Below are positions 56,606-64,000 of a stretch of DNA of 64,000 bases, piece after piece; position 1 is the stretch's first letter; the number at the start of each line of letters is the position of its first letter. The notes under the pieces are model-generated. The model had not been told where the DNA came from and did no database searches. It saw nothing but the letters and a program-made list of their open reading frames with translations. A program made the position numbers and the translations under genes. This DNA is from Virgibacillus sp. MSP4-1 (GTDB lineage: Bacteria > Bacillota > Bacilli > Bacillales > Alkalibacillaceae), in the NCBI RefSeq assembly GCF_010092505.1, contig NZ_CP048021.1, positions 1,798,001 through 1,862,000 on the forward strand, written 5' to 3'.

Positions 56606-57838
56606 ATGAACATACACTCGGAAGCTCAGGCGATTCACGATGAACTCATTAACATCAGACGAAACCTTCATCGTCAACCGGAATTAAGTTTTAAAGAATA
56701 TAGAACAACCGAGTTTATTAAAAGATATCTTCAAAGCATCGAAGGATTATCCGTTCATTCAGGGAAAGAAGCGATTGGATTAGATACAGGTGTTGTCGGT
56801 ACCATTTCCAATGGGAGTGGACCGACAATCGCCATTCGCGCTGATATCGATGCTTTACCCATCTTAGAAGAAAATCAGCATGAATACCGTTCACAAAATG
56901 ATGGTGTGATGCATGCATGTGGTCATGATGCTCACACCACTATTGCCCTCGGTACTGCTAAAATCCTGGCACAAAAAGTAAGGAAACAAGAGCTGACTGG
57001 GAAGATCAAATTTATTTTTCAGCCTGCTGAAGAGGACACCGATGAAAAGGGATGGACCGGAGCCCCTTACCTGGTTCGCTCAGGAATTCTGGATGATGCA
57101 GATGCAGCGGTTGCCCTTCATATGGATCCTGTTCAACCAGCAGGCACAGTTACAATCAATAAAGGGTACAGTATGGCAAGTGTCGATACCTTTAGAGCCT
57201 CAATCTATGGTTCAGGTGGGCACGCCGCTTATCCACAACAGACTTCCGACCCTATCAGAATGTTAGGCAGTATTTTACCTGCTATCCAGAGTATTTCAGG
57301 TCGGACGATTTCTCCACTTGAACCTTCCGTACTATCTGTAACACACATTGGAACGACACCATCCTACAACGTCATACCTAATGAAGTCCATCTCCAGGGA
57401 ACCATTCGCAGCTATCATCCGGATATTCGCAAACAGCTTAAAGCAGAACTGGAACAGACACTAAAAATCTCACAATCTATGGGAGGAAGCTGTCAATTAG
57501 ACATCATTCACGGGGAGCCTGTTCTATACAACCATCCTGCTATCACAGACTGGTTTGAAACCACAGTCTGTGATTTGTTCCCTTCGTTTACGATTAAGCA
57601 AGAACCATTTGGGATGGCGGGAGAGGATTTTAGTCATATTGCTGAAACCGTACCGAGTGCCATGCTGTTTCTTGGAGCAAAAATAGATGATCAGCCAAAC
57701 CGCGGGCTTCACATGCCTGAATTTGAGATTGATGAGGAAGCCCTGAAATATGGGGTCAGTATCCTTACCGAAACAGCCTGCCGGTTTTTAAAAGGAAGCT
57801 ATTCATTCAATAAGGGAGGGAATGATGATGACCCATAA
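56606..57838 (+). CDS. M20-family amidohydrolase, candidate N-acetyl-diaminobutyrate deacetylase
   Basis: 410-residue M20D metallohydrolase. Metal ligands are in MHACGHDAHTT near residue 105, FQPAEEDTDEKG near 145, ALHMDPVQPAG near 180 and the C-terminal NRGLHMPEFEID. The dimerisation domain is around GSGGHAAYPQQTSDPI near 203. Homologues remove acyl groups from amino acids. Next to ectoine hydrolase, the expected substrate is N-acetyl-L-2,4-diaminobutyrate, as for DoeB. Start taken as ATG 56606 after AAGGAGTGAT. Overlaps the next gene. Confidence 0.85.
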   Translation: MNIHSEAQAIHDELINIRRNLHRQPELSFKEYRTTEFIKRYLQSIEGLSVHSGKEAIGLDTGVVGTISNGSGPTIAIRADIDALPILEENQHEYRSQNDGVMHACGHDAHTTIALGTAKILAQKVRKQELTGKIKFIFQPAEEDTDEKGWTGAPYLVRSGILDDADAAVALHMDPVQPAGTVTINKGYSMASVDTFRASIYGSGGHAAYPQQTSDPIRMLGSILPAIQSISGRTISPLEPSVLSVTHIGTTPSYNVIPNEVHLQGTIRSYHPDIRKQLKAELEQTLKISQSMGGSCQLDIIHGEPVLYNHPAITDWFETTVCDLFPSFTIKQEPFGMAGEDFSHIAETVPSAMLFLGAKIDDQPNRGLHMPEFEIDEEALKYGVSILTETACRFLKGSYSFNKGGNDDDP

Positions 57839-58871
57839 AATTGCCTTTATCGGCTTTGGTGGAGTCGGGCAGGGGTTAATGGACATATTGTTAAACAAAG
57901 GGAAAAATCTGACGGACAATTTAGGATTAGACATCAAGGTCGTAGCGATTTCTGACTTAAAAAAGGGCTCTGTTTACCATCCTGACGGCCTTGATTTACA
58001 GCGAATCGCAGCCATTATGAATACATCAGGCCAATTAGAGGATTACCCCGAGGAAGATGGACTCATCAAAGGCTGGGATAGTTTAACGACCATTGAAAAG
58101 TCTAACGCAGACACCATTGTCGAAATCACCTATACAGATGTTCAGACGGGGCAGCCCGCCATTGACCACTGTAAAGCTGCTTTCGAGAATGGCAAAAATG
58201 TCGTTATGAGCAACAAAGGTCCCGTAGCCATTGCTTACGATGAGCTTAATGAGCTTGCAAAAGAGAGAGGAGTCAACTGGGGCTTTGAAGGTACGGTCAT
58301 GAGCGGAACCCCCGCACTTCGAATGCCCCTGATTTCCCTGACAGGAAATGAAATACAAGAGATTCGCGGCATCCTGAACGGAACAACGAACTATATCTTA
58401 ACAAAAATGGAAGAAGGAATGACGTATGAAACAGCACTAAAGCAGGCCCAGGACCTCGGGTATGCGGAAGCCAATCCGACAAGTGATGTGGAAGGCTATG
58501 ATGCCCTTTATAAGGTTGTCATATTAGCCAATGTCATCATGGGAATTCCCCTGACAAAAGAAGATGTACTTTGTAAGGGAATCTCCGGCTTGACTATTGA
58601 TGATATTAACGAGGCAAAGCAGGAAAATAAACGCTGGAAGATGCTTGGGCGCATCACCAGACAGGATGATCAAGTCTATGCATCCGTAAAGCCTGAAAAA
58701 GTAGATATGACAGATCCCCTTGCTGGTGTTCAGGGAGCCATAAATGCCATCACCTATGAATGTGACTTATCAGGACCGATTACTCTGATGGGCGCGGGTG
58801 CCGGCATTATTGAAACCGGATTTTCTCTCTTAATTGACATCATTAATATGGAACGAAACGTCATTCAATAG
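57828..58871 (+). CDS. Homoserine dehydrogenase without ACT domain
   Basis: 347 residues: NAD(P)-binding IAFIGFGGVGQGLMD at residue 6, MSNKGPVAIAYDEL near 127, and the catalytic core GILNGTTNYILTKMEEG near 187 with the lysine-bearing DVEGYDALYKVVILAN near 224. It stops before the C-terminal ACT domain present in B. subtilis Hom (433 residues), so feedback inhibition by threonine is not expected. In this cluster it may interconvert aspartate semialdehyde and homoserine. Three in-frame ATGs (57822/25/28) follow GGGAGGG; the last has best spacing. Overlaps the preceding stop. Confidence 0.88.
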   Translation: MTHKIAFIGFGGVGQGLMDILLNKGKNLTDNLGLDIKVVAISDLKKGSVYHPDGLDLQRIAAIMNTSGQLEDYPEEDGLIKGWDSLTTIEKSNADTIVEITYTDVQTGQPAIDHCKAAFENGKNVVMSNKGPVAIAYDELNELAKERGVNWGFEGTVMSGTPALRMPLISLTGNEIQEIRGILNGTTNYILTKMEEGMTYETALKQAQDLGYAEANPTSDVEGYDALYKVVILANVIMGIPLTKEDVLCKGISGLTIDDINEAKQENKRWKMLGRITRQDDQVYASVKPEKVDMTDPLAGVQGAINAITYECDLSGPITLMGAGAGIIETGFSLLIDIINMERNVIQ

Positions 58872-58916
58872 ACAGTCTTTTTGGGATGAAATTTGAATCG
58901 AAAGGAGTGTTAAAGC

Positions 58917-60353
58917 ATGAAGGCACAAGTGGAGCAAGTGAAAATGTGTATTGGCGGTGAATGGGTAAATCGGGAACAGAAAATTGATGTATACAATCCA
59001 CAAAATAATGAACTGATTGCCAGTGTCCCCTCCGCAAGCAAGGAAGATATGATCAACACCATAGAAGAAGCGAAAAAAGGGGTGGACATTGCTGCAGAAC
59101 TGCCTGTTCATAAAAGAATATCCATCCTGAATCGGGCTGCAAGTTTATTATCTGAACGGAAACAGGAGTTTGCTGAAACCATTGCCAAAGAAGGAAGCAA
59201 AACCATTACAGAAGCCAGTGGTGAAGTGAACAGAGCGATTGAAACGCTGCAAATCAGTGCCGAGGAAGCACGACGGATTAAAGGAGAAACTATATCTTTT
59301 GATCAACGACCAGGCAGTGAAAATCGCGTTGGGTATTACTACCGTTTTCCAATTGGACTCATTGCCGCCATCACTCCTTTTAATGATCCGCTAAATCTGG
59401 TCGCACACAAAGTGGGGCCGGCTGTAGCAAGTGGAAATGCATTAATTGTAAAGCCTGCATCCACAACTCCTTTAAGTGCTCTTAAACTGGCCGCCTTAAT
59501 GGAAGAGGCCGGATTGCCCAAAAAAGTCCTCAGTGTCATCACCGGCCGTGGAAGCGAAATAGGTGATTTACTCATCGAGCATGAGGATATACGAATGATT
59601 TCCTTTACAGGAGGCGTGGAAACCGGCCAGGAAATTACCGCTAAATCAGGTGTAAAAAAACTTGGGATGGAGCTTGGTTCCAATTCCCCATCCATTATTC
59701 TGGATGATGCTGACGTCGATCAGGCCGTTGAATCGACCGTATCCGGATCCTACGCAGCTGCCGGGCAAAACTGTATAGGAGTTCAGCGTATCTATATAGC
59801 AGAAAACCTTTATGAGGACTTTAAAACAAAATTTGTGGAGCGTACGAAACAGTATGTCACCGGCGATAAAATGTCATCGGATACGGATATGGGACCACTC
59901 ATTACAGAAAGTGAGGCCATCCGAGTCGAAAATTGGGTCAATGATGCCGTCGATCATGGAGCTGCTTTACTTTGCGGGGGCAAACGGCACGGGGCCTATT
60001 ATGATCCTACTGTACTGGAGCAGTTACCTGATAACTGTATCCTGGCTTCAGAAGAGGTTTTTGGACCTGTCGTTATCCTCTATTCGGTAGCTGACCTTGA
60101 TGAAGCCATTACAAAATCCAACAATGTTGATTTTGGGCTGCAGGCTGGAATTTTCACAAAAAATCTGGAACGCGCTTTTGAGGCGATTCATAAACTAAAA
60201 GTAGGCGGAGTTATGGTCAATGACAGCAGTGATTATCGCATTGACGCTATGCCCTTCGGAGGTGTGAAAAATTCAGGACTTGGCCGGGAAGGCATTCAAT
60301 TTGCCATCCATGAAATGACAGACCCTAAAGTGGTTTGTTTCAATTTACCTTAA
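58917..60353 (+). CDS. Aldehyde dehydrogenase family protein, candidate aspartate-semialdehyde oxidase
   Basis: 478-residue NAD(P)-dependent aldehyde dehydrogenase. Motifs: ITPFNDPLNLVAHKVGPAVA near residue 152, FTGGVETGQEI near 228, catalytic Glu in MELGSNSPSI near 252, catalytic Cys in AAGQNCIGVQR near 287, and FGGVKNSGLGREGI near 445. It could oxidise aspartate semialdehyde to aspartate like DoeC of ectoine catabolism; substrate inferred from context. AAAGGAG precedes ATG 58917. Confidence 0.88.
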   Translation: MKAQVEQVKMCIGGEWVNREQKIDVYNPQNNELIASVPSASKEDMINTIEEAKKGVDIAAELPVHKRISILNRAASLLSERKQEFAETIAKEGSKTITEASGEVNRAIETLQISAEEARRIKGETISFDQRPGSENRVGYYYRFPIGLIAAITPFNDPLNLVAHKVGPAVASGNALIVKPASTTPLSALKLAALMEEAGLPKKVLSVITGRGSEIGDLLIEHEDIRMISFTGGVETGQEITAKSGVKKLGMELGSNSPSIILDDADVDQAVESTVSGSYAAAGQNCIGVQRIYIAENLYEDFKTKFVERTKQYVTGDKMSSDTDMGPLITESEAIRVENWVNDAVDHGAALLCGGKRHGAYYDPTVLEQLPDNCILASEEVFGPVVILYSVADLDEAITKSNNVDFGLQAGIFTKNLERAFEAIHKLKVGGVMVNDSSDYRIDAMPFGGVKNSGLGREGIQFAIHEMTDPKVVCFNLP

Positions 60354-60416
60354 AACATTTCAACCCGGTCAATAGGCTCTTTGAAGTCAGAAAGCGGCAC
60401 GAAAGGAGTGAAAAGG

Positions 60417-61628
60417 ATGTTTACGGTGGAAGAATACCAAGAAAGAATGCGAAAAACAAAGGAAAAAATGAACGAACAAGGAATCGAAGTCTTATTGCTG
60501 GTTAACCCTTCAAACATGAACTATTTAAGTGGATATGATGCCTGGTCTTTTTACGTTCACCAAATGATTATTGTGATGATTGATGAGGAACAGCCGATCT
60601 GGATCGGCAGAGAAATGGATGCCAATAGTGCCCGCATTTCGACGTGGATGAACAATGATAACATTATTCCTTATCCTGATGACTATATACAATCCGACAA
60701 TAAGCATCCTATGGAGTTTGTAGCGAATATTTTAAAAGAAATTGGGCAGGCCAATCGATATATAGGAGTTGAAATGGAAACCCACTATTTCAGTGCGCTC
60801 TCTTATTTGAAATTAATTCATCATTTACCTAATGCAACATTTAAGGACGCTGACCAGCTCGTCAATTGGGTAAGATCCATTAAATCTCCACAGGAAATTA
60901 CCTATATGAGAATGGCCGCTCAAAATGCTGAAATGGCGATGCGAAGAGCCTATGAAACAATTGATGCCAACGTCCGGGAGTGTGATGTGGCTGCCAATAT
61001 CTTTCAGGCCCAAATCAGTGGAACAGCCGAACATGGCGGTGACTATCCAGCCATAGTTCCGATGATCCCGTCCGGTAGAAAAACATCAGCCCCTCACTTC
61101 ACCTGGACCGATGAGCGCTATCAGGTGAATGATCCGGTTATTGTTGAACTTGCCGGCTGTTATAACCGTTACCATTCACCTCTTGCCCGAACGATGGTCA
61201 TAGGTGAACCATCCTATCAACTGGCAGAGACTTCTAAAGTCATTGTGGAAGCTCTTAACGAGACGCTGAATTTCATCAGACCCGGAGTAACCAGTGAAGA
61301 AATTGAAGAAGTCTGGCAAAACAACATTGCAAAACATGGGTTCTATAAGCGATCACGACTCGGATATTCCGTTGGCTTAAGCTACCCGCCTGACTGGGGA
61401 GAGCATACAATCAGCATTCGCCCCGGGGATCAGACAGTTATTCAGCCAAACATGACCCTGCATTTAATCCCGGGATTATGGTATCACGATTTTGGAGTTG
61501 AAATCAGCGAGGCGATTAGAGTAACCGATAGCGGTTGCGAAACGCTTGCTGATTTTCCAAGAGAACTCTATGTAAAAAATCCAACCCCCTCCCTTTATGT
61601 GAATGGAACGACATTGCCGAAGTATTAG
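60417..61628 (+). CDS. doeA: Ectoine hydrolase DoeA/EutD (M24 family)
   Basis: 403-residue creatinase/Xaa-Pro-peptidase-fold enzyme that opens the ectoine ring to N-acetyl-diaminobutyrate. Signatures I associate with DoeA/EutD: NYLSGYDAWSFYVHQM near residue 37, IGREMDANSARISTW near 62, EHGGDYPAIVPMIPSG near 203, and YSVGLSYPPDWGEHTISIRP near 318. The C-terminal DFGVEISEAIRVT follows near 360. These are far more specific than general M24 peptidase motifs. ATG 60417 follows GAAAGGAG. Last gene of the cluster; a strong terminator follows. Confidence 0.9.
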   Translation: MFTVEEYQERMRKTKEKMNEQGIEVLLLVNPSNMNYLSGYDAWSFYVHQMIIVMIDEEQPIWIGREMDANSARISTWMNNDNIIPYPDDYIQSDNKHPMEFVANILKEIGQANRYIGVEMETHYFSALSYLKLIHHLPNATFKDADQLVNWVRSIKSPQEITYMRMAAQNAEMAMRRAYETIDANVRECDVAANIFQAQISGTAEHGGDYPAIVPMIPSGRKTSAPHFTWTDERYQVNDPVIVELAGCYNRYHSPLARTMVIGEPSYQLAETSKVIVEALNETLNFIRPGVTSEEIEEVWQNNIAKHGFYKRSRLGYSVGLSYPPDWGEHTISIRPGDQTVIQPNMTLHLIPGLWYHDFGVEISEAIRVTDSGCETLADFPRELYVKNPTPSLYVNGTTLPKY

Positions 61629-61696
61629 AAGATGTCGCATAACTCATCAAAAATTATAACGAAATCCACATTACTGAATATTAGAGATCACTTTCA

Positions 61697-61728
61697 AAAA
61701 GGGACCTGGAATTTTTCCAGGTCCCTTT
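61697..61728 (+). terminator. Terminator of the ectoine cluster
   Basis: AAAGGGACCTGG / CCAGGTCCCTTT perfect stem with loop AATTTTT. Confidence 0.88.
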
Positions 61729-61759
61729 GTCATGGAACTTTTTTAATTGAACGTACGCA

Positions 61760-61859
61760 CCTGAGAGTTCAGCAACAATCCCTTTTCCCACTTAGTCTTG
61801 TTTAGGTTACCCTCAAGACTTGAAGTAGGGTATTACGGCCAGTTCATGCGTGATAAAGT
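61760..61859 (+). repeat. Dispersed repeat family A, right-half copy (A6)
   Basis: CCCACTTAGTCTTG, GGTTACCCTCAAGACTTGAAG-type block and TATTACGGCCAGTTCATGCG, then TGATAAA. AGTCTTG/CAAGACT gives an inner stem. It lies behind the ectoine cluster terminator. Confidence 0.72.
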
Positions 61860-61892
61860 CAATTACTTGCAGATGAGTCCACATTAGTTTAA

Positions 61893-62069
61893 TTACTCAC
61901 CACGTTTTTCTAATAGTAAATACAGAATAACAACCATGATTATAAAATTAGCAATTTGGAACATCCCTAAAAGGTCTGTATAATTAAAGATACTTTGAAC
62001 CAGTGGAACCTGATATAATATAAACCCCAGAATAAGTGAAGCCAATACTGTTACAACAGTATAAAGCAT
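61893..62069 (-). CDS. Small two-span membrane protein, unknown
   Basis: 58 residues: MLYTVVTVLASLILGFILYQ, a short polar loop (SIFNYTDLLGM) and a second helix (IANFIIMVVILYLLLEK) with charged end. AAGGAGAGG lies 5 nt before ATG 62069, a convincing start. No family recognised. Confidence 0.7.
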   Translation of the reverse strand: MLYTVVTVLASLILGFILYQVPLVQSIFNYTDLLGMFQIANFIIMVVILYLLLEKRGE

Positions 62070-62138
62070 AATTCCTCTCCTTATATTTCATCTATTCTTT
62101 TCTCCAAGATAAGCCTCTCTAGCACAATAAGAAAAGCG

Positions 62139-62558
62139 TTATTCCTGTTTAGATTTCCTAAACCCGTAAAACGAGCGAAAACCAAGTTCTTCATAATATG
62201 AACGAGATGAACGATTTGCAAGTAATTCCATTCTTGTGGTTGGATATACATGATGTAAATAGTAAAGGAATTCTTTTCCTAATCCCAATCCCCGATACTT
62301 TTTATCAATTAGCAATTCACAAATAAACAGGCTTATACAAGTATCAGTAAATCCTCTTACATAGCCAACTACTCCTTTTCCTTTTATTTCAATAACATAG
62401 GCTACATTTGAATTTTTCCACGCTTCCCTTGTGTTCAAATCATTTTCAACTAAATTCGTCCATCCTTCTTCTCTGTTTAAATCTTGTATTCTATTAAAGT
62501 CCTTTTCTTTATATGGTCGAATGAACGCCTTTATATTATCTTTCAAATCTATATCCAT
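62139..62558 (-). CDS. GNAT-family N-acetyltransferase
   Basis: 139-residue GNAT protein. The acetyl-CoA loop KYRGLGLGKEFLYYL is near residue 88, preceded by the beta-4 strand ICELLIDK, and the C-terminal YYEELGFRSFYGF is typical of the fold. Substrate unknown. Start ATG 62558; the RBS GGAAGG lies nearby. Confidence 0.82.
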   Translation of the reverse strand: MDIDLKDNIKAFIRPYKEKDFNRIQDLNREEGWTNLVENDLNTREAWKNSNVAYVIEIKGKGVVGYVRGFTDTCISLFICELLIDKKYRGLGLGKEFLYYLHHVYPTTRMELLANRSSRSYYEELGFRSFYGFRKSKQE

Positions 62559-62744
62559 AATAAATTCCTTCCCTAAGAATTCTAATGTTCTTCTTTAAAA
62601 GACCTGTCAGTACGCAAAATAATTCAAAAGTCAGCTATACCTTCTCGTCACTTTCAGACACCCTGTTCCTCATTTAACTTTGCAATCCGTTTACTTCATC
62701 AATACTGAGCCTTATTACCCGTTTGTCGAACAAAGAGTTTCTTA

Positions 62745-63098
62745 CTATTTCCAAATCACTAAAATCGTATGATCTGCAATATTTTCACAATCATCAAGTA
62801 AGTAATCCGTTCTTTCTGCAGTTTCGACCTCTTCAATTGATTCACAAGTTGCAGTATTTATGCTCCCCTTCCCATATTTATCCCTTCGTGTGTCAAATGT
62901 TGATATGATAGCTTCACCATCATATTCAAGGTCACGGAGCACTGGATCACCTTCAGTTGTATATCTGATTACCCTAATACTGTCCTTCTGTCCCTTGTCA
63001 AAATTGTTTATAAACTTTTTGAATCTATCTATATTTTCAATGTCCCCGTGCATATCCACTGTTCCTAATAACTTTGAGGTTTTTTTAATTTTAATCAC
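62745..63098 (-). CDS. DUF4362 domain protein without signal peptide
   Basis: 117 residues with the DUF4362 pattern: DMHGDIENIDRFKKFINNF near residue 15, RVIRYTTEGDPVLRDLEYDG near 42, and the paired cysteines TATCESIEE and LDDCENIADH. Family members are usually lipoproteins, but this frame begins MIKIKKTSKLLGTV with no hydrophobic stretch. So the export signal is missing, or the gene lost its 5' end. The start is a GTG overlapping the AGAGGAG site. Confidence 0.65.
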   Translation of the reverse strand: MIKIKKTSKLLGTVDMHGDIENIDRFKKFINNFDKGQKDSIRVIRYTTEGDPVLRDLEYDGEAIISTFDTRRDKYGKGSINTATCESIEEVETAERTDYLLDDCENIADHTILVIWK

Positions 63099-63175
63099 TC
63101 CTCTCTTAGTTATTAAACTCTTCTGCCTCGTTAGCTTAAGAACATTCGTTCACAAACTTTTTACATCCTTCCCTT

Positions 63176-63391
63176 TTAACGAAAGAATATTGCATAAATA
63201 ATGACCCCAAGTACCATAAAAAGAATAAGAATCCCGGTTCCTTTCCAACCCAGACTCCCCACTAAATCAACAAGACTTCCATTACTAGCTCTATTCGCAG
63301 CATCATTCATATTTCCAGCAGGGTTTCCTCTTCCCTCTTCTTGTCGTAACCGTTCTCTTCTATGTTCTGGAGTTTCCTGTTGTTCACTCAT
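63176..63391 (-). CDS. DUF6366 family small membrane protein
   Basis: 71 residues: charged N-terminus (MSEQQETPEHRRERLRQEE), GNPAGNMNDAANRA-type motif, SLVDLVGSLGWKGTG, then one C-terminal transmembrane helix (ILILFMVLGVIIYAIFF). ATG 63391 has AGGAGTGG upstream. Function unknown. Confidence 0.75.
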   Translation of the reverse strand: MSEQQETPEHRRERLRQEEGRGNPAGNMNDAANRASNGSLVDLVGSLGWKGTGILILFMVLGVIIYAIFFR

Positions 63392-63471
63392 TAGCCACTC
63401 CTCCATTCCTATTAATCTATTCCTTCATTATCGTCCCCTGGGGTAAAAGAGGATTGTTTTCCGATATCAAG

Positions 63472-63849
63472 TTAATAAGCAATGATTTCCTTTGCAGTCA
63501 TGACCCTGGTTTCCTGATTCTTGTTCACTTCCTGTGGCCTGGTTAACATCACTTTCACTAGTTGTCCCACGTTAAGGTTACTGAAACTCAATCGCTCTCC
63601 TGTTTTTTCATTTATGACAGAAGTTTCTTCGCTAACATTTACCGTGCATAAATATTGAATGAGATTGTCCTTATCTTCTTTCTTTAAATGCATATCATCG
63701 CTGCAACCTACCAAAACAGAATGATCTTCTGCATCTACCTTCTCAATCTCCCCTTTAATCGATTCAATTGCTTCTCCTTGTGAAAAAGAACATCCTGTCA
63801 GCATGAACATTAAAGTAACTGTGGCAATAATTAGATGTCGGAATTTTAT
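63472..63849 (-). CDS. Small lipoprotein, unknown; apparent ATA start
   Basis: The conventional ATG (63810) leaves only MFMLTG before the lipobox cysteine, too short for a signal peptide. Reading upstream in frame gives KFRHLIIATVTLMFMLTGC, a classic lipoprotein signal, starting after an ATA codon at 63849. An AGGAGAGG ribosome site ends directly before that ATA. A stop codon lies just upstream, so no other start exists. The mature part has paired cysteines (GCSDD, YLCTV) and an OB-like segment (NVGQLVKVMLTRPQ). Start-codon mutation or rare start possible. Confidence 0.6.
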   Translation of the reverse strand: MKFRHLIIATVTLMFMLTGCSFSQGEAIESIKGEIEKVDAEDHSVLVGCSDDMHLKKEDKDNLIQYLCTVNVSEETSVINEKTGERLSFSNLNVGQLVKVMLTRPQEVNKNQETRVMTAKEIIAY

Positions 63850-63902
63850 CCTCTCCTAACTATAGATATGAATCTAATGACCAAGCCTAAAACTCTCTTT
63901 TG

Positions 63903-64000
63903 TTATATACGTAACAAATAATCACCTGAATATTCTTTATTTAAGTAAATGATTCTTGCTATACAAGCTAATCCGATTACCACGTATACCAATATAAACG
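63903..64000 (-). CDS. C-terminal end of a membrane protein (partial at window edge)
   Basis: The frame FILVYVVIGLACIARIIYLN then KEYSGDYLLRI ends at a TAA (63905-63903). It reads as a last transmembrane helix plus short polar tail. The start lies beyond the window. Confidence 0.45.
   Translation of the reverse strand, partial: FILVYVVIGLACIARIIYLNKEYSGDYLLRI

Noticed and set aside
55373-58871. Methionine biosynthesis operon
   Set aside because: No S-box precedes it and it ends with ectoine hydrolase and aldehyde dehydrogenase under a PucR regulator, which fits catabolism better.

Overview
The window is a 64 kb piece of a low-GC, endospore-forming Bacillaceae chromosome. Nearly every gene has a recognisable Bacillus counterpart, and long runs keep the order known from the B. 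subtilis yug/yui/yum/yut/yun/suf/met/yus region. Spore genes are present (yutH, lytH, yunB, two CotF-type coat proteins). A Na+-coupled transporter, an NhaC-type transporter and an ectoine-hydrolase cluster point to a halotolerant relative such as Virgibacillus, Oceanobacillus or Lentibacillus. This is an inference from gene content; there is no rRNA in the window. No tRNA, rRNA, insertion sequence, prophage or CRISPR array was seen.

Layout. 1-5400: 3'-truncated yugJ, yugI, patB, sodC-like lipoprotein, deoD and an unknown small gene. 5400-10500: bioY behind a BirA operator, yuiC-yuiB, the respiratory NADH dehydrogenase yumB and the divergent ferredoxin reductase yumC. 10500-19000: a glutamate/dicarboxylate symporter, yutM-dapF-yuzD, yutI, thrC-thrB without hom, a 2-hydroxyacid dehydrogenase, yutH and yutG. 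19100-23600: yutF-yutE, DUF3055, yutD, yutC-like, lytH. 23700-31100: a two-subunit NSS transporter, an NhaC-family transporter under a lysine riboswitch, yunB-yunC-yunD-yunE. 31200-36500: sufCDSUB operon. 37200-40300: metNPQ under two consecutive SAM riboswitches. 40400-47700: yusE-yusF, gcvH, yusI, and fadN-fadA-fadE with a textbook FadR operator. 47800-49650: CotF-type genes and a 15-copy hairpin minisatellite. 49660-53440: a DMT transporter and a Zur-controlled adcC-adcB-crcB-crcB operon. 53460-61630: a PucR-type regulator divergent from a five-gene cluster ending in ectoine hydrolase. 61890-64000: small membrane proteins and lipoproteins.

Functional links. The suf, yutM, yutI and yuzD genes concern Fe-S assembly. 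metNPQ, patB and the PLP gene at 55373 touch sulfur amino acids. The 55373-61628 cluster reads as ectoine breakdown (hydrolase, M20 deacetylase, PLP enzyme, ACT-less homoserine dehydrogenase, aldehyde dehydrogenase). It lacks the usual DABA transaminase, so it looks like a variant route.

Two dispersed non-coding repeat families (A and B) recur throughout, mainly next to gene ends. One copy forms the last codons of lytH and one lies in the bioY leader. The least explained structures are these repeats, the 51-bp hairpin array at 48758-49526, the structured leader before DUF3055, and two small genes that seem to lack an ATG/GTG/TTG start.
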